Positions 1-9,539 of a DNA stretch of 64,000 nucleotides are shown one piece after another. The DNA comes from Hungatella sp. UBA4396 (GTDB taxonomy: Bacteria > Bacillota > Clostridia > Lachnospirales > Lachnospiraceae). Position 1 is the first letter of the stretch. Each line of letters starts with the position of its first letter. The DNA lies in contig DGRE01000071.1 of assembly GCA_002389905.1 (NCBI GenBank), positions 186,001 to 250,000 on the forward strand, in the 5' to 3' direction. Below the pieces are notes generated by a model. It saw only the letters and a list, made by a program, of their open reading frames with translations, did no database searches and was not told where the DNA came from. Position numbers and translations under genes: made by a program.

Positions 1-34
1 GCTCATAAATATGGGGCATTACCCCAATATGAAA

Positions 35-1228
35 TTACTCAAAGATTCTTGGTGTTTTCTCGGTTTCCAGTTTCTTTAAAGTCTCCTGAGGATTAGCGAA
101 CTTGCTTAAGAAGATCATAGCAGCAATTACATATGGCTTGTAGCTAGCTTCTTTGTATAACGGATCGCGGTAACGATCGAATACGGAAGCTACAACTTCA
201 CCATCTTTGCAGCTAACATCGTTGATGTCAGCAGGTAAGCAGTGCATGTAAAGAGCCTTGCCGTCTTTTGTTGTTGCCATTAATTCTTCTGTACAGCACC
301 AATCTTTGTGGTTTGCGTTCTGAGCAAGCAGTTCTTTCTCAAGAGCCTTGATGCCGTCTGTATCGCCTTCGCCGTAAAGGTTAGTTCTCTTTTCCATAGC
401 TGCAAATGGAGCCCAGCTCTTTGGATATACGATGTCAGCATCCTTGAATGCGTCAGCCATATCGTTGGAGATGCGGAAGGAACCGCCGGATTTCTCAGCG
501 TTAGCCTTTGCAATTTCAGCAACTTCAGGCATAACTTCGTAGCCTTCTGGATGAGCCAGAACAACTTCCATACCCATACGTGTCATTAATCCGATGATTC
601 CCTGAGGAACGGATAATGGCTTTCCGTAGGAAGGAGAGTAAGCCCATGTCATAGCCAGCTTTTTGCCCTTTAAGTTCTCAAGGCCGCCGAACTCGTTGAT
701 GATGTGAAGAGCATCAGACATACTCTGAGTTGGATGGTCGATATCGCACTGTAAGTTTACTAAAGAAGGTCTCTGCTCTAAGATACCGTCCTTATTTCCC
801 TGGGTAACAGCGTCCATGAACTCGTGCATGTAAGCATTTCCCTTGCCGATATACATATCATCACGGATACCGATAACGTCAGCCATGAAAGAAACCATGT
901 TAGCTGTTTCACGAACAGTCTCGCCGTGAGCTACCTGAGATTTGCCTTCGTCTAAATCCTGAACTTCCAGACCAAGTAAGTTACATGCGGAAGCGAAGGA
1001 GAAACGGGTACGTGTGGAGTTGTCGCGGAATAAAGAGATTCCAAGACCGCTCTCGAATACTTTTGTAGAGATGTTGTTCTCTCTCATGAAGCGAAGAGCG
1101 TCAGCAACGGTCCAGATAGCTTCCAGTTCTTCGTCTGTCTTTTCCCAGGTTAAGAAGAAGTCGTTGTTATACATTTCCTTGAAGTTTAAGGAATTCAATT
1201 TGTCGATGTAATCCTGTAAGGTTTTCAT
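35..1228 (-). CDS. ygeW: YgeW, knotted carbamoyltransferase-like protein
   Basis: A 397-residue member of the aspartate/ornithine carbamoyltransferase superfamily, close to YgeW. The carbamoyl-phosphate motif STRTR is at residues 71-75, HPTQ at 165-168 and MHCLPAD at 328-334, so the fold and phosphate site are intact. YgeW belongs to the gut-bacterial purine/uric-acid cluster, where it is thought to act on a ureido intermediate (2,3-diureidopropionate has been proposed) and release carbamoyl phosphate. The ATG has an AGGAGG-like site just upstream. It is the last gene of the minus-strand group after ygeY and dpaL. The 34 bases beyond its stop hold only a short GGGG/CCCC hairpin without a T run. 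Family call is firm; exact substrate is inference. Confidence 0.9.
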   Translation of the reverse strand: MKTLQDYIDKLNSLNFKEMYNNDFFLTWEKTDEELEAIWTVADALRFMRENNISTKVFESGLGISLFRDNSTRTRFSFASACNLLGLEVQDLDEGKSQVAHGETVRETANMVSFMADVIGIRDDMYIGKGNAYMHEFMDAVTQGNKDGILEQRPSLVNLQCDIDHPTQSMSDALHIINEFGGLENLKGKKLAMTWAYSPSYGKPLSVPQGIIGLMTRMGMEVVLAHPEGYEVMPEVAEIAKANAEKSGGSFRISNDMADAFKDADIVYPKSWAPFAAMEKRTNLYGEGDTDGIKALEKELLAQNANHKDWCCTEELMATTKDGKALYMHCLPADINDVSCKDGEVVASVFDRYRDPLYKEASYKPYVIAAMIFLSKFANPQETLKKLETEKTPRIFE

Positions 1229-1351
1229 TTTTTGTTAGCCTCCTGATTTTCTTTGAGTTTAATGGTATCTATCCTTGATGCCGCAGCCTGCCATTGATTT
1301 GGGGAAGGAATGGCAAGCCACCGGCAAAAATGATTGTTGGAAAATAATTAA

Positions 1352-2662
1352 TTATTTGCAGTAAGCGCTTGGAAGTGCTGCGTATACAGCTGCACATGTT
1401 ACCAGATCCTGCTTCCAGGTAATCTCGTTAGGAGCATGAGCCTGATCCTCTGCACCAGGTCCGAAGCCGATACATGGGATTCCGTTACGGCCCATGATGG
1501 AAACGCCGTTGGTGGAGAAGGTCCACTTATCTGTCAGAGGACGTGCTGTTCTCTTTGCAAGAGTAACTTCTGCGCCGATTCTTTCGTTACCGTAAAGGTT
1601 CTTGTAAGCATCTTCCAGTGCCTTGGTAACGTCGTGATCCTCCGGAATAACCCATGTTGGGAAGTAGCACTCGATTGGGTAGGTAAGTCCTGTATAGGAA
1701 GGACGGGAGTATTCGTACATGGAAACAGTAACGTCATCTCCGTATTTCTTTACATTAGGAAGGTTGCGGATTTCTTCTAAGCAGCTTTCCCATGTCTCGC
1801 CAGCTGTCATACGACGGTCTAAAGATACTGCACAGGAGTCAGCAACTGCACAGCGGCTTGGGGAGGTGAAGAAGATTTCGGAAGCAGTAACAGTACCGCG
1901 TCCTAAGAAGTTAGCTTCTTTCCACTCTTTGTTGTATTTCTCGTCAAGCATCTTTACAAGGCCTTTGATTTCCTTGTCATCAGCAGCGTCGTTCTCGTTA
2001 AGAGAGCGAACGTCCTGAAGAATGTCAGCCATCTTGTAGATAGCATTGTCACCACGCTCTGGTGCGGAACCGTGGCAGGAGATACCCTTAACGTCGATAC
2101 GGATTTCCATACGTCCTCTCTGTCCGCGGTAGATTCCGCCGTCAGTAGGCTCTGTGGATACAACGAATTCCGGGCGAACCTTACCTTCGTTGATGATGTA
2201 CTGCCAGCAAAGGCCGTCACAGTCTTCTTCCTGAACAGTACCGGTAACTAAAACAGTGTACTTGTCATTTAAAAGACCTAAGTCCTTCATGATCTTTGCG
2301 CCGTAAACAGCAGATACGATACCGCCGCACTGGTCAGATACACCACGGCCGCCGATTTCAGTGTCGTTCTCGTAGCCTTCGTATGGATCGAAGTTCCAGT
2401 TGTTCTTGTTGCCGATACCAACAGTGTCGATATGAGCGTCAAAGCCGATTAAAGTCTTGCCGGTTCCCATGTAGCCTAAAACGTTGCCCATGCCGTCGAT
2501 TTCAACTTTATCGAACTCCAGCTTTCTCATCTCTTCTGCGATGCGGTCGACGTGAGCCTTCTCATCGCAGCTCTCGCCTGGGAACTTAACGATTTCCCTC
2601 AGGAACTTTGTCATGTCTGCCTGATAACTCTGTGCTGCTTCTTTAATTTTGTTGTAATCCAT
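1352..2662 (-). CDS. ygeY: YgeY, M20-family metallohydrolase
   Basis: A 436-residue M20 (ArgE/DapE/CPG2-like) zinc hydrolase. The metal and catalytic signatures are visible: [10 protein letters not shown] near residue 75, QEEDCDG with the general-base glutamate near 145, STEPTDG near 170, and [13 protein letters not shown] near the C terminus. The start at 2662 is preferred over an ATG 15 bases upstream because that upstream ATG lies inside the GGAGGT ribosome site. In the purine cluster YgeY is thought to hydrolyse an amide or ureido bond of an opened ring intermediate; this role is inferred from neighbourhood. About 120 bases separate it from ygeW with no clear terminator. Confidence 0.9.
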   Translation of the reverse strand: MDYNKIKEAAQSYQADMTKFLREIVKFPGESCDEKAHVDRIAEEMRKLEFDKVEIDGMGNVLGYMGTGKTLIGFDAHIDTVGIGNKNNWNFDPYEGYENDTEIGGRGVSDQCGGIVSAVYGAKIMKDLGLLNDKYTVLVTGTVQEEDCDGLCWQYIINEGKVRPEFVVSTEPTDGGIYRGQRGRMEIRIDVKGISCHGSAPERGDNAIYKMADILQDVRSLNENDAADDKEIKGLVKMLDEKYNKEWKEANFLGRGTVTASEIFFTSPSRCAVADSCAVSLDRRMTAGETWESCLEEIRNLPNVKKYGDDVTVSMYEYSRPSYTGLTYPIECYFPTWVIPEDHDVTKALEDAYKNLYGNERIGAEVTLAKRTARPLTDKWTFSTNGVSIMGRNGIPCIGFGPGAEDQAHAPNEITWKQDLVTCAAVYAALPSAYCK

Positions 2663-2731
2663 TTTTATGACCTCCATTTTTATAATTTATTTAGGAAGTT
2701 CGACTTGCTTTTGGCTTATCGAACGTCTGTC

Positions 2732-3937
2732 CTAGCGCTCTTTTCCTTCCCAGACAATTGCTTTATAACGGTCCGGATCGGTATCTCCCTCAGTAGAGAA
2801 GAGGAGGATTTTGGAATCTTTGTTAAGTCCTAAGTGCTCTCTTAATTCCTTGTACTCATCAAAGAGCATGATGCAGGCTAACACTCCGAAAGGAGCAGCG
2901 CCTGATTCGCCGGAAGTTACCGGCACATCGCCTTTTACCGGAGCTGCCAGCATTCTCATGCCAAGTGCGGCTACCCAGTCAGGAGCAGAAACAAAGGTGT
3001 CTACGTGGTTCTTTAAGATATCCCAGGAAATGGTATTGGGCTCGCCGCAGGCAAGTCCGGCCATAATAGTCTGCATATCACCGTCTACAATGCGGATTCC
3101 GCCGTCGCCGGCTTTTGCACCCTTGTAGAGGCAGTCAGCCACATCAGCTTCCACAACAACAACTTTAGGAGGATTCTCAGGATAGCGGTTTGCAAAGTAT
3201 CCCTGAACAGCTCCTGCAAGAGAACCTACACCGGCCTGTACGAATACGTGGGTCGGTCTGTCGCAGCCGTATTCTTCAAGCTGCTCGTTGGCTTCTAAAG
3301 CCATGGTTCCGTAACCCTGCATAATCCAGGCAGGAATCTCTTCGTAGCCATCCCATGCAGTATCCTGTACAACAACGCCGTTCTTTGTTTTAGAAGCGGC
3401 ATCAGCAGCCATACGAACGCACTCATCATAGTTAACTTCCTCGATGGTAACAGTAGCGCCTTCAGCCTTGATGTTGTTGAAACGGGTGAGGGTTGAACCC
3501 TTTGGCATGTAAACAACGGATTTCTGGCCTAATTTATTGGCTGCCCATGCAACACCGCGGCCATGGTTTCCGTCAGTAGCGGTAAAGAAGGTAGCCTGTC
3601 CGAATTCTTCTCTTAAAGCATCAGAAGTGAGAACACTGTAAGGAAGATCAGATACATCTTTGTTGGTCTGCTGTGCGATGTACTTTGCAATAGCGAAGGA
3701 ACCTCCCAGTACCTTAAAGGCATTTAAGCCGAAACGGTAGGATTCGTCCTTTAAGTAAATCTGACCCAGGCCAAGGTAATCTGCCATCTGGTCCAGCTTT
3801 GCAAGAGGAGTCTTGCTGTACTGAGGAAAGCTTTCATGGAAGGTTCTGGCTTTCTTGATTTCCTCCAGAGCCATAACAGTAAGGTTTTTGTCCTCAGTCT
3901 TTGGCATGGTGTTTACAACCCAATCAAATGGTTTCAT
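2732..3937 (-). CDS. dpaL: Diaminopropionate ammonia-lyase (YgeX/DpaL)
   Basis: A 401-residue PLP-dependent fold-type II enzyme that converts 2,3-diaminopropionate to pyruvate and ammonia. The Schiff-base lysine is in SYRFGLNAFKVLGGS (about K75), and the glycine-rich phosphate loop is GVGSLAGAVQG near 238. It would be the final step that turns purine-derived diaminopropionate into pyruvate. The start at 3937 is preferred to an ATG nine bases upstream because GGAG is only one base from the upstream ATG but ten from this one. It lies directly downstream of the YheO-like regulator and upstream of ygeY. Confidence 0.92.
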   Translation of the reverse strand: MKPFDWVVNTMPKTEDKNLTVMALEEIKKARTFHESFPQYSKTPLAKLDQMADYLGLGQIYLKDESYRFGLNAFKVLGGSFAIAKYIAQQTNKDVSDLPYSVLTSDALREEFGQATFFTATDGNHGRGVAWAANKLGQKSVVYMPKGSTLTRFNNIKAEGATVTIEEVNYDECVRMAADAASKTKNGVVVQDTAWDGYEEIPAWIMQGYGTMALEANEQLEEYGCDRPTHVFVQAGVGSLAGAVQGYFANRYPENPPKVVVVEADVADCLYKGAKAGDGGIRIVDGDMQTIMAGLACGEPNTISWDILKNHVDTFVSAPDWVAALGMRMLAAPVKGDVPVTSGESGAAPFGVLACIMLFDEYKELREHLGLNKDSKILLFSTEGDTDPDRYKAIVWEGKER

Positions 3938-3984
3938 GATACTCATTCTCCTTTTTCTTTTATTTCCTATTTAATAGGAAGTGA

Positions 3985-4629
3985 TCACTTTTCTTTGTTT
4001 GCATCCATATAGCTGTACAAGGTGAACTTGGATATGCCGAAATAATTGGATACTTTGTCGCCGGATTTGGTGATCAGGAATGCCCCTGCATCGTTTAAAT
4101 ACTGGATTGCAGTGATTTTGTCCTCCTTGCTCATGAGAGCTACCGGCTTTCCAACCAGTGACACTGATTCTTCGATCAGGGTATCCAGCAGATCGTTGAC
4201 GCTGTGGGTGATCTTTCTGGGCTTTCTGGCTTCGCCGTTTGTCTCAGAAGTGGAGAGAAGCGGCTTTAAGGCATTGTCTACGGTAAGCAGGCCCGTGATA
4301 TCATAGTTAATGGCCAGAATGTAATCAACGGTGTTATTCTTCCCTCTTATATACATGGTACTGGATTTTAAAATCCTGCCATCATCGGTTCTGGTCAGAT
4401 AGGAAAGCCGGTCTTTTAAAACATCCGGTTGTTTCTTCAAAGTCTCCAAAACGATTTCAGAGGGGCCGTCTCCCAACTGGCGGTTGCTCACATGACCGTT
4501 TTCAATGTAGACCACGGAACGGTCTAAATCATTCTTTTTTAAGTCATGGATAACCACCTCGCAGGTGTAGCCAAAATGGACTGCAATTCCGTGGGCGATT
4601 TGTGTCAGTAATTCAAGATTTGAATCCAT
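3985..4629 (-). CDS. YheO-like PAS/HTH transcriptional regulator
   Basis: A 214-residue protein with an N-terminal YheO-type PAS-like sensor domain (about residues 5-115, containing VVIHDLKKNDLDRSVVYIENG) and a C-terminal helix-turn-helix ending in FGISKFTLYSYMD. The family includes regulators such as DauR. Its place between dpaL and the divergent ssnA promoter region suggests it controls the purine-catabolism genes, possibly by sensing an intermediate; that is inference from context. A GGGGG-type ribosome site precedes the ATG. No kinase-partner motif is present, so this is a one-component regulator. Confidence 0.82.
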   Translation of the reverse strand: MDSNLELLTQIAHGIAVHFGYTCEVVIHDLKKNDLDRSVVYIENGHVSNRQLGDGPSEIVLETLKKQPDVLKDRLSYLTRTDDGRILKSSTMYIRGKNNTVDYILAINYDITGLLTVDNALKPLLSTSETNGEARKPRKITHSVNDLLDTLIEESVSLVGKPVALMSKEDKITAIQYLNDAGAFLITKSGDKVSNYFGISKFTLYSYMDANKEK

Positions 4630-4955
4630 ATCCGTATCCCCCTTATCTCAATTTCTTATACTCCCATCATAACATAAAAAAATTAAATTTCAAGAGGTTT
4701 CTAAAAATTTTTTAGGTAGACTAATTTATTTTGTATTTTTTGCTTGCATTTCTCTATATGAAATGATACACTGTAGCTATAAAGAAAGTTATGGTGTAAT
4801 GTGTATAGAAAAGTATAGAATCAGTGAACAAGTGTAAGCAGATTGTCAGGATAAAGTACAGGCATATCAGAAAAGCTTATGTGCGGTTTGTATACTGAGT
4901 GAAAAATCAAATTTTACCTCATAATCTTAAAAAACAAGAAAAAGGAGATGGAAAC
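4630..4955. promoter_or_regulatory. Divergent promoter region between YheO-like regulator and ssnA
   Basis: About 325 bases, AT-rich, separate the minus-strand regulator/dpaL group from plus-strand ssnA. A plausible plus-strand promoter is TTGCAT (4744-4749), a 17-base spacer and TACACT (4767-4772). The ssnA ribosome site is AAAGGAG at 4941-4947. No known riboswitch or gene is recognised in the rest. It is the obvious place for the regulator's operator. Confidence 0.45.
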
Positions 4956-6290
4956 ATGTTGATTATCGGTAATGGAAGAATGATCACAAGAGACCCTCAG
5001 AATCCATTTTTTGAGAATGGTGCAGTGGCAATGGAGGGAACAACAATCTGTAAGGTTGGAACCCTGGAGGAAGTGAAGAAAGCATATCCAGATGCGGAGT
5101 TCATCGATGCAAAAGGCGGAGTTATCATGCCGGCCTTTATCAATGCCCATGAGCACATTTACAGTTCCTTTGCCAGAGGCTTGAGCATCAACGGATACGA
5201 TCCTCACGGTTTTCTGGAGATTTTAGACGGAATGTGGTGGACCATTGACAGAAACCTTACATTAGAAGATACCAGATTAAGCGCTATGGCGACTTATATC
5301 GATTCTATTAAAAATGGTGTGACAACCACATTTGACCACCATGCCAGCTTCGGCCACATTACAGATTCCTTATTTAAGATCGAAGAGGCTTCCAAAGAGA
5401 CAGGTGTCCGCTCATGTCTTTGTTATGAAGTTTCTGACCGTGACGGAATGGACAAGGCCAGAGAAGGCGTTCTGGAAAATGAAGCATTTATCAAACATGC
5501 CCTTGCAGATGACAGCGATATGATCGCAGGTATGATGGGAATGCACGCCCAGTTCACCATTTCCGATGAGACCATGGAATTTGCGGCTGCCCACAAGCCT
5601 GAAGGCGTGGGATACCACATTCACGTGGCAGAGGGAATTGAAGATCTTCACCACTGCTTAAAGCATTATGGAAAGCCCATCGTGAATCGTCTGATGGACT
5701 GCGGCATTCTGGGAGAGAAGACCCTTCTTGGACACTGCATCTACATCAATCCTCACGAGATGGCATTAATTAAAGAAACAGACACTATGGTCGTTCACAA
5801 TCCGGAATCCAATATGGGCAATGCATGCGGCTGCCCGCCAACCATGGAACTGGTTCACAGAGGAATCTTAACCGGCCTTGGAACAGACGGATATACCCAC
5901 GACATGCTGGAGTCCTATAAGGTGGCAAACGTTCTTCATAAGCATCATTTATGTGATCCTAACGCAGCCTGGGGCGAGGTTCCCAAGATGCTGTTTGAAG
6001 GAAATGCACAGATCGCAGGACGTTACTTTAAGAAGCCTCTGGGCGTTTTAAAAGAGGGAGCAGCAGCAGACGTAATCGTTACAGATTATATTCCTCTCAC
6101 CCCTATGAGCGCTGACAACTGCAACGGACATATCGTATTCGGTATGAACGGACGCAGCGTGGTAACCACAGTAGGAAACGGAAAGGTTCTGATGAAAGAC
6201 CGCGTCTTCACAGGCATTGATGAAGAGAAGGTAATGGCAGACTGCAGACAGGCGGCGGGCGAGCTGGCAAAGAGAATCAATTCCAGATAA
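4956..6290 (+). CDS. ssnA: SsnA, amidohydrolase-superfamily aminohydrolase
   Basis: A 444-residue metal-dependent aminohydrolase of the amidohydrolase superfamily (guanine/chlorohydrolase-like). Metal ligands are visible as NAHEHIY (H65, H67), HIHVAEG near 210, LGHCIY near 252 and GTDGYTHD near 308. In E. coli and gut clostridia ssnA travels with ygfK and hydA in purine/uric-acid catabolism, where it would deaminate or open a ring intermediate. A GTG 57 bases upstream is in frame, but the ATG at 4956 has the AAAGGAG site at correct spacing and starts the conserved beta strand. Exact substrate is not readable from sequence. Confidence 0.9.
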   Translation: MLIIGNGRMITRDPQNPFFENGAVAMEGTTICKVGTLEEVKKAYPDAEFIDAKGGVIMPAFINAHEHIYSSFARGLSINGYDPHGFLEILDGMWWTIDRNLTLEDTRLSAMATYIDSIKNGVTTTFDHHASFGHITDSLFKIEEASKETGVRSCLCYEVSDRDGMDKAREGVLENEAFIKHALADDSDMIAGMMGMHAQFTISDETMEFAAAHKPEGVGYHIHVAEGIEDLHHCLKHYGKPIVNRLMDCGILGEKTLLGHCIYINPHEMALIKETDTMVVHNPESNMGNACGCPPTMELVHRGILTGLGTDGYTHDMLESYKVANVLHKHHLCDPNAAWGEVPKMLFEGNAQIAGRYFKKPLGVLKEGAAADVIVTDYIPLTPMSADNCNGHIVFGMNGRSVVTTVGNGKVLMKDRVFTGIDEEKVMADCRQAAGELAKRINSR

Positions 6291-6294
6291 AGGC

Positions 6295-6325
6295 TTGACA
6301 AAAGTTATACAGAATATGTTAAAAT
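6295..6325 (+). promoter_or_regulatory. Candidate promoter for ygfK operon
   Basis: A perfect TTGACA -35 (6295-6300) is followed after 18-19 bases by TTAAAAT as a -10. It lies five bases after the ssnA stop and before a structured leader. This suggests ygfK onward can be transcribed independently of ssnA. Confidence 0.5.
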
Positions 6326-6352
6326 AAAAATATACAATATAGAATATTCACT

Positions 6353-6386
6353 GAGGCTGTCAGGCTGAAAAATCACTGGCAGCCTC
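6353..6386 (+). promoter_or_regulatory. Hairpin in the ygfK 5' leader
   Basis: GAGGCTG T CAG (6353-6363) pairs with CTG G CAGCCTC (6376-6386), an 11-bp stem with one T-G wobble and a 12-base loop. No T run follows, so it is not a simple terminator. After it comes an AGGAGGT (6392-6398) with no start codon at normal spacing, then a short CCCT/AGGG hairpin, before the true ygfK ribosome site at about 6442-6448. Function unknown; it could be attenuation or RNA stability. Confidence 0.35.
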
Positions 6387-6454
6387 AATACAGGAGGTAA
6401 CCCTTTCAGGGATACCGATATGCCCAAAGAACACGGGCAAGAAGGAGGAAAACA

Positions 6455-9445
6455 ATGGGAGACAGAATGACACCAATGCCTTTTGAACAGTTAGTGAACT
6501 GGACATTAAAGGAGCATGAAACCAGCGGAAATGTTTTTGGAGTTTACAGACCTTATAAGGCAGATGCAAAAAACAACCGGAGCATATTCGGACGCAAACT
6601 GGAGACACCGGTAGGACCGGCTGCAGGACCTCATACTCAGCTGGCACAGAATATACTGGCTTCTTATTTTTCAGGAAGCCGCTTCTTTGAACTTAAGACC
6701 GTTCAGATCTTAGACGGAGAGGATCTGCCTGTAAGCAAACCATGTATTAAGGCTGATGACGAATGCTATAACTGCGAGTGGTCTACAGAGCTTTACGTTC
6801 CGGAGGCTCTTGATGAGTACATTAAGGCATGGTTCCTGCTTTCTGTATTTGCAAAGGAATACGGCCTTGGAGCTGCTGACGGCTTCCAGTTCAACATGAG
6901 CGTGGGCTATGACTTAGAGGGAATCAAATCCCCGAAGATTGATAACTTTATTGAGTCCATGAAGGATGCAAAGAACACAGAAATCTTTAAGTCCTGCAAG
7001 AAGTACCTTATGGACAACATTGATCTCTTTAAGAACGTAACAAAAGAAGATATTGAAAACATTCCTTCTGAAATCTGCAATTCCGTAACTCTCTCCACTC
7101 TTCACGGCTGCCCGCCTCAGGAGATTCAGAGAATTGCTACTTATTTGATTGAAGAAAAAGGACTGAATACCTTTATTAAATGTAATCCAACCCTTTTAGG
7201 ATATGAATTTGCAAGAAAGACCATGGATGAGATGGGATATGACTATGTGGCATTCGGTGATTTTCATTTCCTTGATGACTTACAGTATGAAGATGCAATC
7301 CCCATGTTCAAGACTTTGATTGCTCTTTGTGAGAAAAAGAATCTGGCATTCGGCGTAAAGATTACCAACACCTTCCCGGTAGACGTAAAGGCAGGCGAGC
7401 TTCCAAGCGAAGAGATGTACATGTCCGGAAAGTCCTTATATCCTCTTTCCATTTCCCTGGCAGCAAGACTTGCTAAGGAATTTGACGGAAAGCTGAGAAT
7501 TTCCTTCTCCGGCGGTGCTGACTATCACAACATCAAGGCCATTGTAGATGCAGGAATCTGGCCTGTTACCGTGGCAACCACCCTGTTAAAGCCGGGCGGA
7601 TACCAGAGACTGTTACAGATGACAGAGAAGCTGGAAGCAGGCAATGTAGAATTTACTATCGTTGACCCGGAAAAGACAGCAAAGCTGGCATCAGATGCTA
7701 TTACAGATCCTCACCACGTTAAATCCATCAAGCCTACTCCTACCAGAAAGATGGCCAAGTCTGTTCCCCTTGTGGATTGCTATGTGGCACCTTGTAAGGT
7801 TGGATGTCCTATTAACCAGGATATTACCACTTATTTACAGCTTTCCGGAGCAGGAAAGTATGAGGAAGCCATTAAGGTGATTGCAGAGAAGAATCCTCTT
7901 CCATTTATCACCGGAACCATCTGTGCCCATAACTGTATGAGCGTATGTAACCGTAACTTCTATGAAGATCCGATTAATATCCGCGGTGTGAAACTGGTGT
8001 GTGCAGAGGGCGGATATGACAGCCTGATGAAAGAAATCGAGGCAGGAGAGCTGAAGGGCAAAAAGACCGCTATTGTGGGCGGAGGTCCGGCTGGACTTGC
8101 AGCAGCTTATTTCCTGACAAAGCATGGAATGCCTGCAACTATTTTTGAAAAGACCGGCAGCCTGGGCGGCGTGGTAAAACATGTAATTCCTGGCTTCCGT
8201 ATTCCTGATGATGCCATTGAAAAAGACGCAGCTCTTTGCCTGGCTTATGGCGCAGAAGTAAGATATAATACTGAGGTAACCAGATTAGAAGACCTTAAGA
8301 AGGAAGGCTTTGACTACATCATCCTTGCAGCAGGCGCTTCCAAGCCAGGTGTGTTAAACTTAAAAGCAGGAGATACCATCAATGCTCTGGATTTCCTGGC
8401 TCAGTTTAAGGCAGCAGACGGAAAACTGAACATTGGAAAGAACGTAGTGGTGATCGGTGGCGGTAATACAGCTATGGATACAGCAAGAGCCGTAAAGAGA
8501 ACTGAGGGTGTGGAGCATTCCTACCTGGTATACCGCAGAACAAAACGCTATATGCCTGCTGATGAGGAAGAATTAGAGATGGCATTAGAGGACGGCGTAG
8601 AGTTTAAGGAACTGCTTTCCCCAGTGGAACTGAAGGACGGAAAACTGATCTGCAAGGTTATGAAGCTTGGAGATACCGATTCTACCGGAAGAAGAGGCAT
8701 TGTGGAAACAGATGAAATCGTGGAAGTTCCCGCTGATACTGTAATCGCAGCAGTAGGTGAGCAGGTTCCGGCAGAATTCTATGAGGCAAATGGCATTGAG
8801 CTTACAAGCCGCGGAAGGGTTATGGCAAACGACGATACTCTGGAAACAAGCGTAGCAGGCGTTTATGCAATCGGTGACGGACTTTTCGGACCAAGCACTG
8901 TAGTAGAAGCTATGAGAGATGCCCGTATGGCAGCAGAAGCCATCTTAGGCAAGAAGGCAGCCGTTGACTTTGACGATACCCTTAAGGACTTAAGCCAGGT
9001 TTATGACAAGAGAGGTATCTTAGAAGGAACCAGAGATTATAAGGTAGAAGGCGCAAGATGTCTTGGCTGTTCCAATGTATGCGAAAACTGTGCAGAGGTA
9101 TGTCCTAACCGTGCAAACCTGGCTCTGGATATTCCAGGACTTGATATGCATCAGATCGTACACGTGGATTATATGTGCAACGAGTGCGGAAACTGTACAA
9201 GCTTCTGTCCTTATGACAGCTCTCCATACCTGGATAAGTTCACCTTATTTGCCAGTGAGGCTGATATGGAAAACAGCAAGAACCAGGGCTTTACCGTACT
9301 GGATAAAGAGGACGTTTCCTGTAAGGTTCGTTATCTTGGAAACATCTACGACTGGAAAGCAGGAGAAAAAGACAGCGTAATTCCGGAAGCACTTGGAATG
9401 GTAATGGAAACTGTCTGCAAGAAATATGATTATCTGTTAGGTTAA
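6455..9445 (+). CDS. ygfK: YgfK, putative selenate reductase-like FAD/Fe-S oxidoreductase
   Basis: A 996-residue multidomain redox protein. Residues 1 to about 420 form a dihydroorotate-dehydrogenase-like TIM barrel beginning MGDRMTPMPFEQL, as in E. coli YgfK. About 440-860 is a GltD-like flavoprotein with an N-terminal Fe-S segment (CKVGCPINQD near 446), FAD motif GGGPAGLAAAYF near 541, NADPH motif GGGNTAMDTA near 668 and YAIGDGLFGPS near 803. The C terminus carries ferredoxin-type clusters (CLGCSNVCENCAEVC near 869, CNECGNCTSFC near 908). Annotated historically as a selenate reductase subunit, it is now linked to anaerobic uric-acid catabolism. It would deliver electrons to a purine ring. 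Start supported by AAGGAGG eight bases upstream. Confidence 0.9.
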   Translation: MGDRMTPMPFEQLVNWTLKEHETSGNVFGVYRPYKADAKNNRSIFGRKLETPVGPAAGPHTQLAQNILASYFSGSRFFELKTVQILDGEDLPVSKPCIKADDECYNCEWSTELYVPEALDEYIKAWFLLSVFAKEYGLGAADGFQFNMSVGYDLEGIKSPKIDNFIESMKDAKNTEIFKSCKKYLMDNIDLFKNVTKEDIENIPSEICNSVTLSTLHGCPPQEIQRIATYLIEEKGLNTFIKCNPTLLGYEFARKTMDEMGYDYVAFGDFHFLDDLQYEDAIPMFKTLIALCEKKNLAFGVKITNTFPVDVKAGELPSEEMYMSGKSLYPLSISLAARLAKEFDGKLRISFSGGADYHNIKAIVDAGIWPVTVATTLLKPGGYQRLLQMTEKLEAGNVEFTIVDPEKTAKLASDAITDPHHVKSIKPTPTRKMAKSVPLVDCYVAPCKVGCPINQDITTYLQLSGAGKYEEAIKVIAEKNPLPFITGTICAHNCMSVCNRNFYEDPINIRGVKLVCAEGGYDSLMKEIEAGELKGKKTAIVGGGPAGLAAAYFLTKHGMPATIFEKTGSLGGVVKHVIPGFRIPDDAIEKDAALCLAYGAEVRYNTEVTRLEDLKKEGFDYIILAAGASKPGVLNLKAGDTINALDFLAQFKAADGKLNIGKNVVVIGGGNTAMDTARAVKRTEGVEHSYLVYRRTKRYMPADEEELEMALEDGVEFKELLSPVELKDGKLICKVMKLGDTDSTGRRGIVETDEIVEVPADTVIAAVGEQVPAEFYEANGIELTSRGRVMANDDTLETSVAGVYAIGDGLFGPSTVVEAMRDARMAAEAILGKKAAVDFDDTLKDLSQVYDKRGILEGTRDYKVEGARCLGCSNVCENCAEVCPNRANLALDIPGLDMHQIVHVDYMCNECGNCTSFCPYDSSPYLDKFTLFASEADMENSKNQGFTVLDKEDVSCKVRYLGNIYDWKAGEKDSVIPEALGMVMETVCKKYDYLLG

Positions 9446-9469
9446 ATAGCAATTGTTTTAGCAGTGATT

Positions 9470-9504
9470 GGCGCAGTAGGAGAGATTTTTCTCCCTGCGC
9501 CTTT
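9470..9504 (+). terminator. Hairpin after ygfK (terminator or attenuator)
   Basis: GGCGCAG (9470-9476) pairs with CTGCGCC (9495-9501), with an inner GGAGA/TCTCC stem, followed by only TTT. It may act as a partial terminator that reduces read-through from ygfK into hydA. Confidence 0.45.
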
Positions 9505-9539
9505 CAGGATTCAAAAGGAAAAGGAAAGCAGGTATATTA

